A DNA stretch of 64,000 nucleotides from Rhizobium sp. R635 (GCF_002211285.1 NZ_LOKX01000035.1:1-64000), one strand, 5' to 3'. Counted from the first letter of the stretch, positions 16,663 through 27,454 are shown. Translations and numbers: made by a program. Notes: generated by a model not told the origin, from the letters alone.

Positions 16663-17381
16663 AGGTGATCTTCGCAGGTCCCACGCTCTATGGCGCACAT
16701 CTGCCGTCAAACGCAGACTACCAGCTGCGTCCGCCCGCCAGGCAGGGAGATTTTCATAAAGCCATTCAGGATGGCGCTACCGTCATCGGGCTTGTCGACG
16801 GGGTTTATGAATACGTTCCCGCCATCTGGCATAAGGAGATCCTGTTTGGGCTGGCCCAAGGCGTTCACATCTTCGGGGCCGCAAGCATGGGGGCTTTGAG
16901 AGCGGCGGAATGTGCCGCATTCGGCATGGTGGGTATCGGTGAAATCTTCGACAGCTACATGAGCGGCGCTCTGGAGAACGACGCCGATGTCGCACAATCC
17001 CACGCGCCGGCTGAAATGGGTTTCCTTCCCCTCAGCGAACCTCTCGTCAATGTCCGTGCGACCCTTTCGAGATGCTTGCATCTCTCGTTGATCACGGCTT
17101 CCGAGCATGACCAGCTGCTGGCGGCCGCCAAGGCGATCTTCTTCAAGGAGCGGACCTACAGGCAGCTGGTGATGTCATCCATTTCGGATGAAGTCCGGGC
17201 ATTAGAGGTGCTGGCCGTGCTGCGCGCAAATGCGGTCAATCAGAAGCTGCTCGATGCGCAGCTCCTTGTCGAAGCCGTCATAGGGGCAGCCGATCGACGC
17301 TTCGTTCCTCAATTCAACTGGACATTCGAGGCAACGAGCTTCTGGGATTTCACGTTTCCCCGCTTGCAGCCAAAATCCTAG
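16659..17381 (+). CDS. TfuA-like core domain protein
   Basis: 240 residues. TfuA proteins accompany YcaO in trifolitoxin synthesis and in thioamidation of peptides and of methyl-CoM reductase, where they are thought to deliver sulfide or stimulate YcaO. The core signature is complete: MKVIFAGPTLYG, DGVYEYVPAIWHKEIL (48-62), GAASMGALRAAEC (73-85) and GMVGIGEIFDSYMSG (89-103). Its ATG overlaps the YcaO stop, indicating a coupled pair. The last 32 bases overlap the converging Nudix gene. Confidence 0.93.
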   Translation: MKVIFAGPTLYGAHLPSNADYQLRPPARQGDFHKAIQDGATVIGLVDGVYEYVPAIWHKEILFGLAQGVHIFGAASMGALRAAECAAFGMVGIGEIFDSYMSGALENDADVAQSHAPAEMGFLPLSEPLVNVRATLSRCLHLSLITASEHDQLLAAAKAIFFKERTYRQLVMSSISDEVRALEVLAVLRANAVNQKLLDAQLLVEAVIGAADRRFVPQFNWTFEATSFWDFTFPRLQPKS

Positions 17382-17796
17382 CATCGGCGGCCGGCAAAGC
17401 CGCTATCGCCGCCTTGGTGAAAGCCGACAGCGGTTGCGGCAAATCCGTCAGGGCAAACCAGCCGAAATCGGAAAGCTTGTCGGGTTCGGTCAATTGCGGC
17501 TCGCCCTCGACGTCGCAGGCGAGATAGAGAAGTGAAATCCAGTGCTGGCGGTCGGTATCGATGATCTGTTCGGTCATGCCGATTCGCTCGATCCGTCCGA
17601 TTTTGAGGCCGGTTTCTTCTTCGGCCTCGCGGCGCGCCGCTTGCTCGGCCGGCTCCATATGATCGACCTTGCCGCCGACAATGTTCCAATAGCCGGCTTC
17701 CGGCGCTTTCACACGTTTGTAAAGCAGAACCTTGGTGTCGCGCAGAATCACCAGGCCGACGCCGAAGCCCGGAAAATCGAGACCGGGCTTGCCCAT
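17350..17796 (-). CDS. Nudix hydrolase
   Basis: 148 residues. The Nudix box is exact: GGKVDHMEPAEQAARREAEEETGL type (Gx5Ex7REUxEExGU) around residues 41-64, read here as GGKVDHMEP then REAEEETGL. WNIVGGKVDHME resembles (deoxy)nucleoside triphosphate pyrophosphohydrolases of the MutT group, though the substrate cannot be told from sequence. It converges with the tfuA-like gene, overlapping it by 32 bases, and lies just downstream of the DEAD-box helicase gene on the same strand. Confidence 0.92.
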   Translation of the reverse strand: MGKPGLDFPGFGVGLVILRDTKVLLYKRVKAPEAGYWNIVGGKVDHMEPAEQAARREAEEETGLKIGRIERIGMTEQIIDTDRQHWISLLYLACDVEGEPQLTEPDKLSDFGWFALTDLPQPLSAFTKAAIAALPAADARILAASGET

Positions 17797-17803
17797 CGGA
17801 TGC

Positions 17804-19303
<1,500 letters not shown>

Positions 19304-19460
19304 AGGGAAAACTGTTTCCGTTCCGGTTCGGCCGAGCTCTGAGCGAGTCGGCGGGATTGCATGCCGCAATGCAGCGCGACATAGCCCCGAATGGCCGGCA
19401 AGTCAAGAAATAGAGAGGCCGCACCCCATGCAGAGTGAAGCTTTGGTTACCGGGCGGGTA

Positions 19461-20777
19461 TTACTTGATATAGGTGGCGAGTTTAAGGCCGGCATTCATG
19501 AAATATACTGGATCGATGGCCCGGCCATTCTGGCGCACTTCATAATGCAGATGCGTGCCCGTCGAACGGCCGGTGCTGCCGGCAAGGCCGATGACGTCGC
19601 TTCGGCCGACAGTATCGCCCACCCTGACCAGGACCTCGGACATGTGACCGTAACGCGTCGATATGCCGTTGCCATGGTCGATCTCGACCATATTGCCGTA
19701 ACCGCCTGTCCAGCCGGCTGATATCACCTTGCCCGGCGCCGTCGGGCGGATCTTTTCGCCCGGCGCAAAACGGAAGTCGATGCCGGAATGGAGCGCCAAA
19801 CGGCCGAGGAAAGGATCGCGCCGGTTGCCGAAGGGGCTCGTCACTTCCTTGCCGACGGCGGGATTGCGGAAGGGCAGGGATTCGGCGGTGCTGCGCACGG
19901 CTTCGAGCCTCGTCAGCGCGCCGTCGAGGGCGACCAGCGAATTGTTGAACTCGTCATTGCTCTCCGGCTCGACATAGGGGCCGCCGACGGCGCTGTCATC
20001 CTCGTCGTCCTGCTTGGCAGCCGCTTCGGGCATGGGGATCTTGAAGCGGGTCAGCACGCTCTCGATGGCGTTGGCGGCGTTGCCGGCGTCGCTCGTCAGT
20101 TGCTCGACGCGGTTTCGCTGGGCCTGTTCGACATCCTTCAGCGACAGCGTCACCTTGGAGAAGATGCGGTCGGCGCGATCCCCCACAGTCTCGGTGGCGG
20201 GCACGTAGGCAAGCGTCGTATTGTCGGGCGTGGCGTCGGCCGGTGCGCCGCTTGCCAGTTGCTTCTCGATCGCCTCGATGCCGCCGCGGTCGAGCGAAGC
20301 GCGCTTGTCCTTGATGGCCGGCGCATAGGATTGCACAGGCGAAGACGGCGCGCCGTCCTTATCCGTCAGCCCGGAGCTTTCGGCCCGGTCGAGCAGGTTG
20401 TCGAGCTTGCCGTGGCGTGAGGTGAGCGCCATCTGCTGCTCCATCAGCTTGTCGACTTTGTCTTCCACCACCTGCTGGTCGAGAAGCTGGCGCGACGTGA
20501 TACGGTCGACCTGGGCGCGGAGCGCGGCGATGCGGTCTTCGTAATCGTGCTGCATGCGGGCCTGGCGGGCCATGGTCGCGCCGATCAGGTCGTCGCGCAG
20601 CACGAGATAGGATGTCGCCAGGAGATAGCCGATCGAGAAGACGCCGACGAAGCAGAAGGCAAGGGCGCCCATCCACGGCCGGACCGTCATGTGGCGGACC
20701 TTGTCACCGCTTGCCAGGATGAGAATGTGTTCCTGAGCCCGCTTGCCGAATACCCGGTGCTGATGTCCGCTGTTCAC
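19461..20777 (-). CDS. M23 family metallopeptidase (cell-wall endopeptidase or activator)
   Basis: 438 residues from a GTG at 20777 with GGGAG upstream. One transmembrane segment (about 36-58), then a coiled coil (about 65-130) and a long linker, then a C-terminal M23 domain. The zinc ligands are present: LHSGIDF and HLHYEVR, with VIGLAGSTGRSTG between. The layout of membrane anchor, coiled coil and LytM domain matches periplasmic peptidoglycan hydrolases or amidase activators that act in cell separation and envelope growth. Confidence 0.92.
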   Translation of the reverse strand: MNSGHQHRVFGKRAQEHILILASGDKVRHMTVRPWMGALAFCFVGVFSIGYLLATSYLVLRDDLIGATMARQARMQHDYEDRIAALRAQVDRITSRQLLDQQVVEDKVDKLMEQQMALTSRHGKLDNLLDRAESSGLTDKDGAPSSPVQSYAPAIKDKRASLDRGGIEAIEKQLASGAPADATPDNTTLAYVPATETVGDRADRIFSKVTLSLKDVEQAQRNRVEQLTSDAGNAANAIESVLTRFKIPMPEAAAKQDDEDDSAVGGPYVEPESNDEFNNSLVALDGALTRLEAVRSTAESLPFRNPAVGKEVTSPFGNRRDPFLGRLALHSGIDFRFAPGEKIRPTAPGKVISAGWTGGYGNMVEIDHGNGISTRYGHMSEVLVRVGDTVGRSDVIGLAGSTGRSTGTHLHYEVRQNGRAIDPVYFMNAGLKLATYIK

Positions 20778-20882
20778 GCAGGCTCTCCCGATTGATGCTC
20801 TACGCCTCTTTCGGAAAATTAGACACGCTTATGGTTAATGAATGCTTTCGCGGTCGCCGATTACGTTAGAAAATCAATCACG

Positions 20883-21710
20883 TCAGGCGTGGCTGATCGA
20901 AGCCAATGAGCGGTAGAAGGACGGCGTTAGCCCGGCCTCAGCGCGGGCGAGATCGTTGAAGGGCGGCTTCAGCGGTCCGCGAAAATTCGCGCGCACCAGC
21001 TCCTGGAAGGCTTTTGCCGGATCGCGTTTCTCGCGGGCGCAGAGAAAGCGGAACCATTTGGCGCCGACGGCGACATGGCCTTTCTCGTCGTTATAGATGA
21101 CATCGAGGACCGCGGCGCTTTCGAGATCGCCGGTCTCGCGCATCTTCGCCTGCAGCGACGGCGTGACGTCGAGGCCGCGGGCTTCGAGAATCAACGGCAC
21201 GACGGCGAGCCTTGCCGTGAGATCGTTGCGGGTGGAATGGGCGGCTTGCCAGAGCCCGTCATGAGCGGGCAGATCGCCGTAGTCGGCGCCGAGGTCGTTC
21301 AGCCGGGCGCGCACCATGCGGAAGTGCTTCGCTTCCTCGAAAGCGACCTGCATCCAGCCGTCGAAAAAGGAATTCGGCACCTGTTCGCTGGCGAATCGTG
21401 CGACGATATCGAGCGCCAGATCGACGGCGTTGAGCTCGATATGGGCGATGGCGTGGAGCAGGGCGATCCGCCCTTTCAGCGTATGCAGCGAGCGCTTCTC
21501 CACTTGGGTCGGCGGCGTCAGTACCGGTTTTTCCGGCCGGCCCGGCCTTTCGGGCAGCGTGGCGTCGAGCGGCGAGCGCAGCGACACCCGGCGGGCAAAC
21601 CAGCGGGTGGCGCTTTCCTGTGCAAGCGCCGTCTTGCGGTCGAGATCGGCGGCGCGGATGGCATCGATCGCGCCGCCGCGCAGCGAGGTTATCGCCAGCT
21701 CTCCGGTCAC
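20883..21710 (-). CDS. DUF455 family ferritin-like protein
   Basis: 275 residues. The GTG at 21710 overlaps the stop of the peroxiredoxin gene (GTGA), so the two are probably co-translated. The DUF455 (COG2833) signatures are clear: HAIAHIELNAVDLALD, WMQVAFEEAKHF and YNDEKGHVAVGAKWF. These glutamate/histidine motifs form a four-helix, possibly di-iron, ferritin-like bundle. Function is unknown; pairing with a peroxidase suggests oxidative stress or iron handling. Confidence 0.9.
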   Translation of the reverse strand: MTGELAITSLRGGAIDAIRAADLDRKTALAQESATRWFARRVSLRSPLDATLPERPGRPEKPVLTPPTQVEKRSLHTLKGRIALLHAIAHIELNAVDLALDIVARFASEQVPNSFFDGWMQVAFEEAKHFRMVRARLNDLGADYGDLPAHDGLWQAAHSTRNDLTARLAVVPLILEARGLDVTPSLQAKMRETGDLESAAVLDVIYNDEKGHVAVGAKWFRFLCAREKRDPAKAFQELVRANFRGPLKPPFNDLARAEAGLTPSFYRSLASISHA

Positions 21711-22177
21711 GCCAGGTTCCTCACCGCCTCGAGCACGGTCTCGGCATGGCCCTGTACCTTCACCTTCTGCCATATGGTGGCGATGGTGCCGTCCTGGCGG
21801 ATGAGGAAGGTGGTGCGCTCGACGCCCATGAAGTTGCGGCCGTACATGCTCTTTTCCTTCCAGACGCCATAGGCCTGCAGCGTGGTCTTCTCCTCATCCG
21901 AGGCGAGCGCCACGGCAAGACGATGCTTCCTGACGAATTTGTCATGGCAGGCGGCCGAATCGGGCGACATGCCGATGACGGCAGCGCCTGCCGCTTCGAA
22001 CTCGGGCGCGAGCGCGGTGAAAGCCAGTGATTCGGCCGTGCAGCCGGTGGTATCGTCCTTGGGATAGAAGAACAGCACGAGCGGTTTGCCGTGGAACTCG
22101 GCAAGCGAAACACGGCCGCCGCCATCGCGGGGGAGGTTGAAATCAGGGGCCATGGCACCGATGCCGGGAACCGCCAT
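21707..22177 (-). CDS. bcp: Thioredoxin-dependent peroxiredoxin (Bcp/PrxQ)
   Basis: 156 residues. The peroxidatic cysteine is Cys46 in DDTTGCTAES. The second cysteine found five residues later in Escherichia coli Bcp is missing; the only other cysteine is Cys77 (DSAACHDK), the position used as resolving residue in helix-alpha3 type PrxQ proteins. It reduces hydrogen peroxide and organic peroxides in the cytoplasm. It shares a short upstream region with the divergent AsmA-like gene and is coupled to the DUF455 gene. Confidence 0.95.
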   Translation of the reverse strand: MAVPGIGAMAPDFNLPRDGGGRVSLAEFHGKPLVLFFYPKDDTTGCTAESLAFTALAPEFEAAGAAVIGMSPDSAACHDKFVRKHRLAVALASDEEKTTLQAYGVWKEKSMYGRNFMGVERTTFLIRQDGTIATIWQKVKVQGHAETVLEAVRNLA

Positions 22178-22237
22178 TATGAAAACCTTTCTTTTGCCGG
22201 GTTTGTGGATGACACACTCTCTCCCCGAATTATATAT

Positions 22238-22255
22238 TGGACGGAAACCCGTCCA
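22238..22255. promoter_or_regulatory. Perfect inverted repeat in the bcp/AsmA-like divergent promoter region
   Basis: TGGACGG (22238-22244), four-base spacer, CCGTCCA (22249-22255), next to an A+T-rich TATATATT stretch. It could be an operator for either divergent gene or a short hairpin in the leader of the plus-strand gene. Confidence 0.4.
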
Positions 22256-22301
22256 GCATGGCCGGGTTCAATTCTTCATTTAAGGGAGAGCCCGAGGGCG
22301 C

Positions 22302-25300
22302 ATGTCAGCCATCCGCGGCGAAAAGGTCACGTTTCGCAAGAAGGATATCGTTGCGCTGGACCGCTTGCCGTCCGCCCAGGCCGAGGATCCGATCATCGTC
22401 CATTGCCCGCCGCCGCGCTCGCCGATGCGGCGCACGGCGAAGCTGACGTCGATATTTCTCGGACTGATTCTCCTCATTCTCGCTGCCATCGTCTTCACCG
22501 TCGAAAGCGGCATGTTCGACAAGCCGCTGTCGCAGCAGGCGCAGGCGGCACTGAACGGCGCGGCCGGGCCACGCTACCGCGCCGAGGTCGGTTCCACCGT
22601 CATCCGCTTCACCTCGGGCCTGCGGCTGGCGCTGGAAGCGCGCGATGTCAACATGATCGACAAGGAGAGCGGCCAGCACGTGTCGACGACGGGCTCGGTG
22701 CGCCTGGCGCTCGACCCGCTGCAGCTTTTCCGCGGCCGCATCGCCGTCACCGATATCGAGGCGGAGGATATCGCCCTAGATACGGCGCTTCTGCCCTCCG
22801 GCAATCCCGTCAAACTCGACGATCTGCGCATCGACGCCATGCCGGCGGCGATGGAGAGGATCTTCTCGCAATTCGATATGTTCGACAGCATCGTCACGCG
22901 CGGCTCGACGAGTTCGGTGCGGATATCAGGCATCGACATCAAGCTCGCCGACACCGCCAACGGACCGCTTTCGCTCGTCGTCGACAATCTCGTCTTTGCC
23001 CATGCCGGCCCGTCCTCACTGCAATTGAGCGGCGATGTCGCGCTCAACGGCGAGGTGGCGCAGATCGACGTGCTGGCCGAGAAAGTGGACGGTCATGTGT
23101 CGAAGGTAGTGGCGACGCTCAGGCATGCCGACCTCACGCCCTTTACGCTCAAACGCAACGATCAGGGCGTGATCCGGCAGGGGCTCAATACCTTTGCCGA
23201 CCTGACGGTGTCGGCCACTAGGGCGCGCGATGGCGTCGAGCCGGCGCTCGCGGCGACGATCGGCGTCGATCCAGGGCTGATCTATGCCGACGGCGATCCG
23301 CAGGAACTGTCCGGCGGGCAAATCAATCTGACCTATGATTTCGCCAAGCAGACACTCGAGATCGGCAAATCGAGCATCCGGTTCGGCGCGACCACGCTTC
23401 CCCTCAACGGCGCGCTGATCGATCTCGACAAGCTCGATCCGCAGGCCGGCAAGGGCTTTGGCATCGACCTGCTCGTCAGCGGCGGCACGGCGGCCCCCAG
23501 CGGCTCCGGCGAGCAGCCGCTCTCCTTCGACATTCAGGCGACCGGGCGCTACATGGTCGCCGGCCGGGACTTCCAGTTTCCGAACATGACCGTCTCCAGC
23601 CCGCTCGGCGCGCTTTTCGGATCGCTGCATGTCAAGCTCGGCGACAAATCGCCGGAGATCAGTTTCGCCGGCCAATCGCCGCAGTTGCAGACGACGGCGA
23701 TCAAGCAGCTCTGGCCATTCTGGATGGCGCCGAAGGTGCGCACCTGGGTGCATGGCAACCTCTTCGGCGGCACCGTCACCGACGCTTCCATCTCAGTCTT
23801 CATTCCCTTCGGCAGGCTGGATGAGGCTGCCGGCGGCAAGGGATTGAAGCTCGACGCCAACCAGATCCGTATCGGCTTCGACATTGCGGGGGCGCGGATG
23901 AACGTCGCCGGCGACATTCCGCCGTTGCGCGACACGGCGGCGCATTTTGACCTGATCGGCCCCGTCGCGACGATCGGGATCAAGAGCGGCACGTCCTATT
24001 TCCCTTCCGGCCGGTCCGTCGGTCTCGGCCAGGGAACGTTCGTCATACCTTCCGCCTACGACAAACCGCTGATGGCCGATATCGATCTTGCTGTATCGGG
24101 AGCGGCCGACGCCATCGGCGAACTCCTGACCTATAAGCCGATCCGGGTGCTGCAGCGCGCCGGTTTCACGCCCGACGATTTCAAGGGGCATATCGATGCG
24201 AATGTGAAGGCGCATTTCGGGCTGCTTTCGTCGCAAAACCCGCCGCCGGCCGAGTGGAAGGCTGCCATGAAGCTCGCTGACGTCGATCTTGCCAAGCCGT
24301 TTTCCGGCCGCACGATCAGCAATGTCAGCGGTGTGCTGAACGGCGATCCGAAACAGATCACGCTCGATGCAAAAGGCGAGATTGACGGCATTCCCGCCGA
24401 TATCGATCTGACCGAGCCGGTCGAGGCATCCTCCGGCGTCGAGCGTCAGCGCGTGATCACGGCGACGCTTTCCGACGACCAGCGCAGCAAGGTGATGCCC
24501 GGGCTTTCCGATATCGTCAGGGGCAACCTGAAGATGGTGCTGACGCGGATAGACGACGACCGGCAGAACGTTCAGCTGGATCTCACCAAATCGATGCTCG
24601 ACCTGCCCTGGATCGGCTGGTCGAAAGGCGGCGGCATTTCCGCTTCCGCCGAATTCGAGATGTCCGGCCCGCCCGAAAATACGCAGATTAAGAATTTCCG
24701 GCTGAAAGGTGACGGTTTCGGCGCCAGCGGATCGCTGAACGTTGGCAAGACCGGTCTTATCTCGGCGGATTTCGATAGCGTGCGGCTCTCCTCGCTCGAC
24801 GATTTCGCCCTTTCGGTAAAGCGCAGCAAGGGCAGTTTCGACGTCTCCGTTTCCGGCGACAGCGCCGACGCGCGGCCGGTCATCGCGCGGTTGAAATCCG
24901 GCTCGGACAGCGGTGAGGAGGGCGATGGCGATGGCGACAACACCAGCGTATCGGTGCGCGCCAAGCTGAAAAACGTCATCGGCTTCAACGACGAGAAGGT
25001 CGGCAATTTCCAGGCGCAGGTGTCGCTGCGTGGCGACAAGCTGCAGACCTTGAATTTCTCCGGCATTACCGACAGCGGCGAAGCCGTGGTCAGCCAGATG
25101 AAGGACGGCGGCGTCATCAACATCACCAGCGGCGATGCCGGCGCGGTATCGCGTTTTGCCGATCTCTATCAGCATATGCAGGGTGGCCTCCTCAATCTCG
25201 CGATCCGGCTGGGGGCGCAGGGCGGATGGGATGGCTCGCTCGACGTCCGCCGCTTCTCGATCGTCAACGAACAACGCCTGCGTTCGATCGTCTCGACGCC

Positions 25301-25706
25301 TGTCGGCAATGAGCAGCGCAGCCTCAACGAGGCGGTGAAACGCGATATCGACACTTCGTCGCAGCGCTTCCAGCGAGCCTTTGCCCGCATCGTTTCACGC
25401 GGCGGCATGATCGGCATCGAGAACGGCGTGCTGCGCGGCGACCAGATCGGCGCAACCGTCCAGGGTGTGGTGCGCGACCGCAAGGGCAACATGGACATGA
25501 CCGGCACCTTCATGCCGGCCTACGGCCTCAATCGTCTCTTCGCCGAACTGCCGCTGATCGGCGTCATCCTCGGCAACGGCAGCGACCGCGGCCTGATCGG
25601 CATCACTTTCAAGCTCACCGGCAAGTTCGACCAGCCGAACCTGCAGATCAACCCGCTGTCGATCATCGCGCCTGGCGTCTTCCGGCAGATCTTCGAGTTT
25701 CAGTGA
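22302..25706 (+). CDS. Large AsmA-like / DUF3971 (YhdP-type) envelope protein
   Basis: 1,134 residues. A ~45-residue cytoplasmic N-terminus precedes one transmembrane helix (LTSIFLGLILLILAAIVF, about 48-66). The rest is a long, strand-rich periplasmic chain with the DUF3971/AsmA_2-like C-terminal region (FSGITDSGEAVVSQMKDGGVINITSGDAG, then TFMPAYGLNRLFAELPLIGVILG). Members are thought to form grooved bridges moving phospholipid between inner and outer membranes; that role is known from Escherichia coli paralogues and inferred here. It is monocistronic. Confidence 0.9.
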   Translation: MSAIRGEKVTFRKKDIVALDRLPSAQAEDPIIVHCPPPRSPMRRTAKLTSIFLGLILLILAAIVFTVESGMFDKPLSQQAQAALNGAAGPRYRAEVGSTVIRFTSGLRLALEARDVNMIDKESGQHVSTTGSVRLALDPLQLFRGRIAVTDIEAEDIALDTALLPSGNPVKLDDLRIDAMPAAMERIFSQFDMFDSIVTRGSTSSVRISGIDIKLADTANGPLSLVVDNLVFAHAGPSSLQLSGDVALNGEVAQIDVLAEKVDGHVSKVVATLRHADLTPFTLKRNDQGVIRQGLNTFADLTVSATRARDGVEPALAATIGVDPGLIYADGDPQELSGGQINLTYDFAKQTLEIGKSSIRFGATTLPLNGALIDLDKLDPQAGKGFGIDLLVSGGTAAPSGSGEQPLSFDIQATGRYMVAGRDFQFPNMTVSSPLGALFGSLHVKLGDKSPEISFAGQSPQLQTTAIKQLWPFWMAPKVRTWVHGNLFGGTVTDASISVFIPFGRLDEAAGGKGLKLDANQIRIGFDIAGARMNVAGDIPPLRDTAAHFDLIGPVATIGIKSGTSYFPSGRSVGLGQGTFVIPSAYDKPLMADIDLAVSGAADAIGELLTYKPIRVLQRAGFTPDDFKGHIDANVKAHFGLLSSQNPPPAEWKAAMKLADVDLAKPFSGRTISNVSGVLNGDPKQITLDAKGEIDGIPADIDLTEPVEASSGVERQRVITATLSDDQRSKVMPGLSDIVRGNLKMVLTRIDDDRQNVQLDLTKSMLDLPWIGWSKGGGISASAEFEMSGPPENTQIKNFRLKGDGFGASGSLNVGKTGLISADFDSVRLSSLDDFALSVKRSKGSFDVSVSGDSADARPVIARLKSGSDSGEEGDGDGDNTSVSVRAKLKNVIGFNDEKVGNFQAQVSLRGDKLQTLNFSGITDSGEAVVSQMKDGGVINITSGDAGAVSRFADLYQHMQGGLLNLAIRLGAQGGWDGSLDVRRFSIVNEQRLRSIVSTPVGNEQRSLNEAVKRDIDTSSQRFQRAFARIVSRGGMIGIENGVLRGDQIGATVQGVVRDRKGNMDMTGTFMPAYGLNRLFAELPLIGVILGNGSDRGLIGITFKLTGKFDQPNLQINPLSIIAPGVFRQIFEFQ

Positions 25707-25834
25707 GATAGGGAAGCGGGACGGAACGCGATTCCGAGCTGGCCGACAATTTCGTCATCGATGCCAGATTGTTTTAGTGAAATCTGATATAAGATGCTGT
25801 CTCGGCCTGGAAACGAGGGCCGGCGGAGAACGCC

Positions 25835-26119
25835 ATGAAGTGCGCCCGGACAGTCTCTTTTGCATCGGCCGCCATGATCGCTGTCGCGATCAGTCAGCAG
25901 GTTTCCTATTCGGCGGAGAAGGGTGGGCGGCTGAAGCCGCCGGAAAGCATCCGCTCCGATCACATGCTGACGGTTCCCCTCGACGCAACGGTCACTGCGC
26001 CGATCTTCTCGATCAGCTGGTGGTCACGCGTGACGCCCGCGCCGGGCATCGATCCGCCAAGCCGGCTGTTGCGCGAAAGCGCGCCAAATGATGTGACCTA
26101 CCGGCAGGGAACGCGGTAA
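25835..26119 (+). CDS. Small putative exported protein
   Basis: 94 residues with a plausible signal peptide (MKCARTVSFASAAMIAVAISQQVSYSA). The short mature part is proline-rich, with no recognised domain. It ends just before a hairpin shared with tyrS. There is no conserved family to lean on; the signal peptide is the main support. Confidence 0.5.
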   Translation: MKCARTVSFASAAMIAVAISQQVSYSAEKGGRLKPPESIRSDHMLTVPLDATVTAPIFSISWWSRVTPAPGIDPPSRLLRESAPNDVTYRQGTR

Positions 26120-26138
26120 TTGCTTCACTGCGCATGCA

Positions 26139-26170
26139 AACGCGCCATTCCGGGATGGAAATGGCGCGTT
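26139..26170. terminator. Bidirectional hairpin between the small exported protein and tyrS
   Basis: AACGCGCCATT (26139-26149) pairs perfectly with AATGGCGCGTT (26160-26170), located between the converging gene ends. There is no strong U-tract on either side. Confidence 0.55.
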
Positions 26171-26197
26171 GCGTATTTCAGCCTTGCGGCAACGCCC

Positions 26198-27454
26198 TTA
26201 CGCCGCGCGGCGGATCAGGATGTGCTTCTTCTTGCCGAGCGAGAGCTTGATGACGCCGTCAGCGGTGATTTCGCCGCTGCCGATCAGGCGGCGTTCGTCG
26301 CTGACCGCCTCGTCGTTGATGCGAACAGCGCCACCTTGTACGTGGCGGCGGGCTTCGCCGTTCGAGCCGGCAAGGCCGGCGCGGACCATCAGCGAGAGCA
26401 GGCCGATGCCGCCATCGAGTTCACCTGCCGGGATATCGACCGAAGGCAGGTTTTCCGAAAGCCCGCCTTCCTCGAAGGTCTTGCGCGCGGTTTCGGCGGC
26501 CTGCTCGGCGGCCGGGCGGCCGTGCAGGATCGCCGTTACCTCGGTCGCGAGGATCTTCTTGACCTCGTTCAGCTCCGAACCGCCGATGGCCGAAAGCCGG
26601 GCGATTTCGTCCATGGGCAGGGTGGTGAAGAGCTTGAGGAAACGCGGCACATCCGCATCCTCGGTATTGCGCCAATATTGCCAGAAGTCATAGACGGGCA
26701 GCAGGTCGGCATTCAGCCAGACCGCGCCGGAAGCCGACTTGCCCATCTTGGCGCCCGAAGACGTCGTCAGCAGCGGCGAGGTCAGGGCGTAAAGCTGCGG
26801 CGTCCCCATGCGGTGACCGAGATCGATACCGTTGACGATATTGCCCCACTGGTCCGAACCGCCCATCTGCAGACGGCAGTCGTAACGCTTGGCCAACTCG
26901 ACGAAATCGTAGGCCTGGAGGATCATGTAGTTGAATTCCAGGAAGGACAGGGACTGTTCGCGGTCGAGACGCGTCTTCACGCTGTCGAAGGACAGCATGC
27001 GGTTGACCGAGAAGTGGCGGCCGACATCGCGCAGGAACTCCAGGTAGTTCAACGAACGCAACCATTCGGCGTTGTTGATCATCAGGGCGGCGCTGCCGGG
27101 CTTGTTGTAATCGAGGTAATTCGAGAAGCAGCTCTTGATCGAGGCGATATTCTCTTCGATCGTCTCGATCGTCATCAGCTTGCGGGCCTCCTCCTTGAAG
27201 GAGGGATCGCCGACCATGCCGGTGCCGCCGCCCATCAGCGAAATCGGGCGGTGGCCCGTCGCCTGCAGCCAGTGCAGCATCATGATCTGCGTGAGATGGC
27301 CGACGTGAAGGCTGGATGCCGTCGGGTCGTAGCCGATATAGGCCGTCACGGTTTCCTTGGCGAAGAGATCGTCGAGGCCGCGTTCATCAGAGACCTGATG
27401 AATGAAACCGCGCTCTTTCAGCGTGCGGAGGAAATCGGACTTGAACTCTGACAT
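26198..27454 (-). CDS. tyrS: Tyrosyl-tRNA synthetase
   Basis: 418 residues, the normal length of the bacterial TyrS type. It charges tRNA-Tyr. The class I signatures are present: YDPTASSLHVGHL (HIGH region) and KMGKSASG (KMSKS loop). The tyrosine-binding QAYDFVELAKRYDCRLQMGGSDQWGN is intact, and an S4-like RNA-binding domain closes the protein. The ATG at 27454 (MSEFKSDFLRTL) is chosen because the longer frame lacks conserved sequence. Confidence 0.97.
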   Translation of the reverse strand: MSEFKSDFLRTLKERGFIHQVSDERGLDDLFAKETVTAYIGYDPTASSLHVGHLTQIMMLHWLQATGHRPISLMGGGTGMVGDPSFKEEARKLMTIETIEENIASIKSCFSNYLDYNKPGSAALMINNAEWLRSLNYLEFLRDVGRHFSVNRMLSFDSVKTRLDREQSLSFLEFNYMILQAYDFVELAKRYDCRLQMGGSDQWGNIVNGIDLGHRMGTPQLYALTSPLLTTSSGAKMGKSASGAVWLNADLLPVYDFWQYWRNTEDADVPRFLKLFTTLPMDEIARLSAIGGSELNEVKKILATEVTAILHGRPAAEQAAETARKTFEEGGLSENLPSVDIPAGELDGGIGLLSLMVRAGLAGSNGEARRHVQGGAVRINDEAVSDERRLIGSGEITADGVIKLSLGKKKHILIRRAA

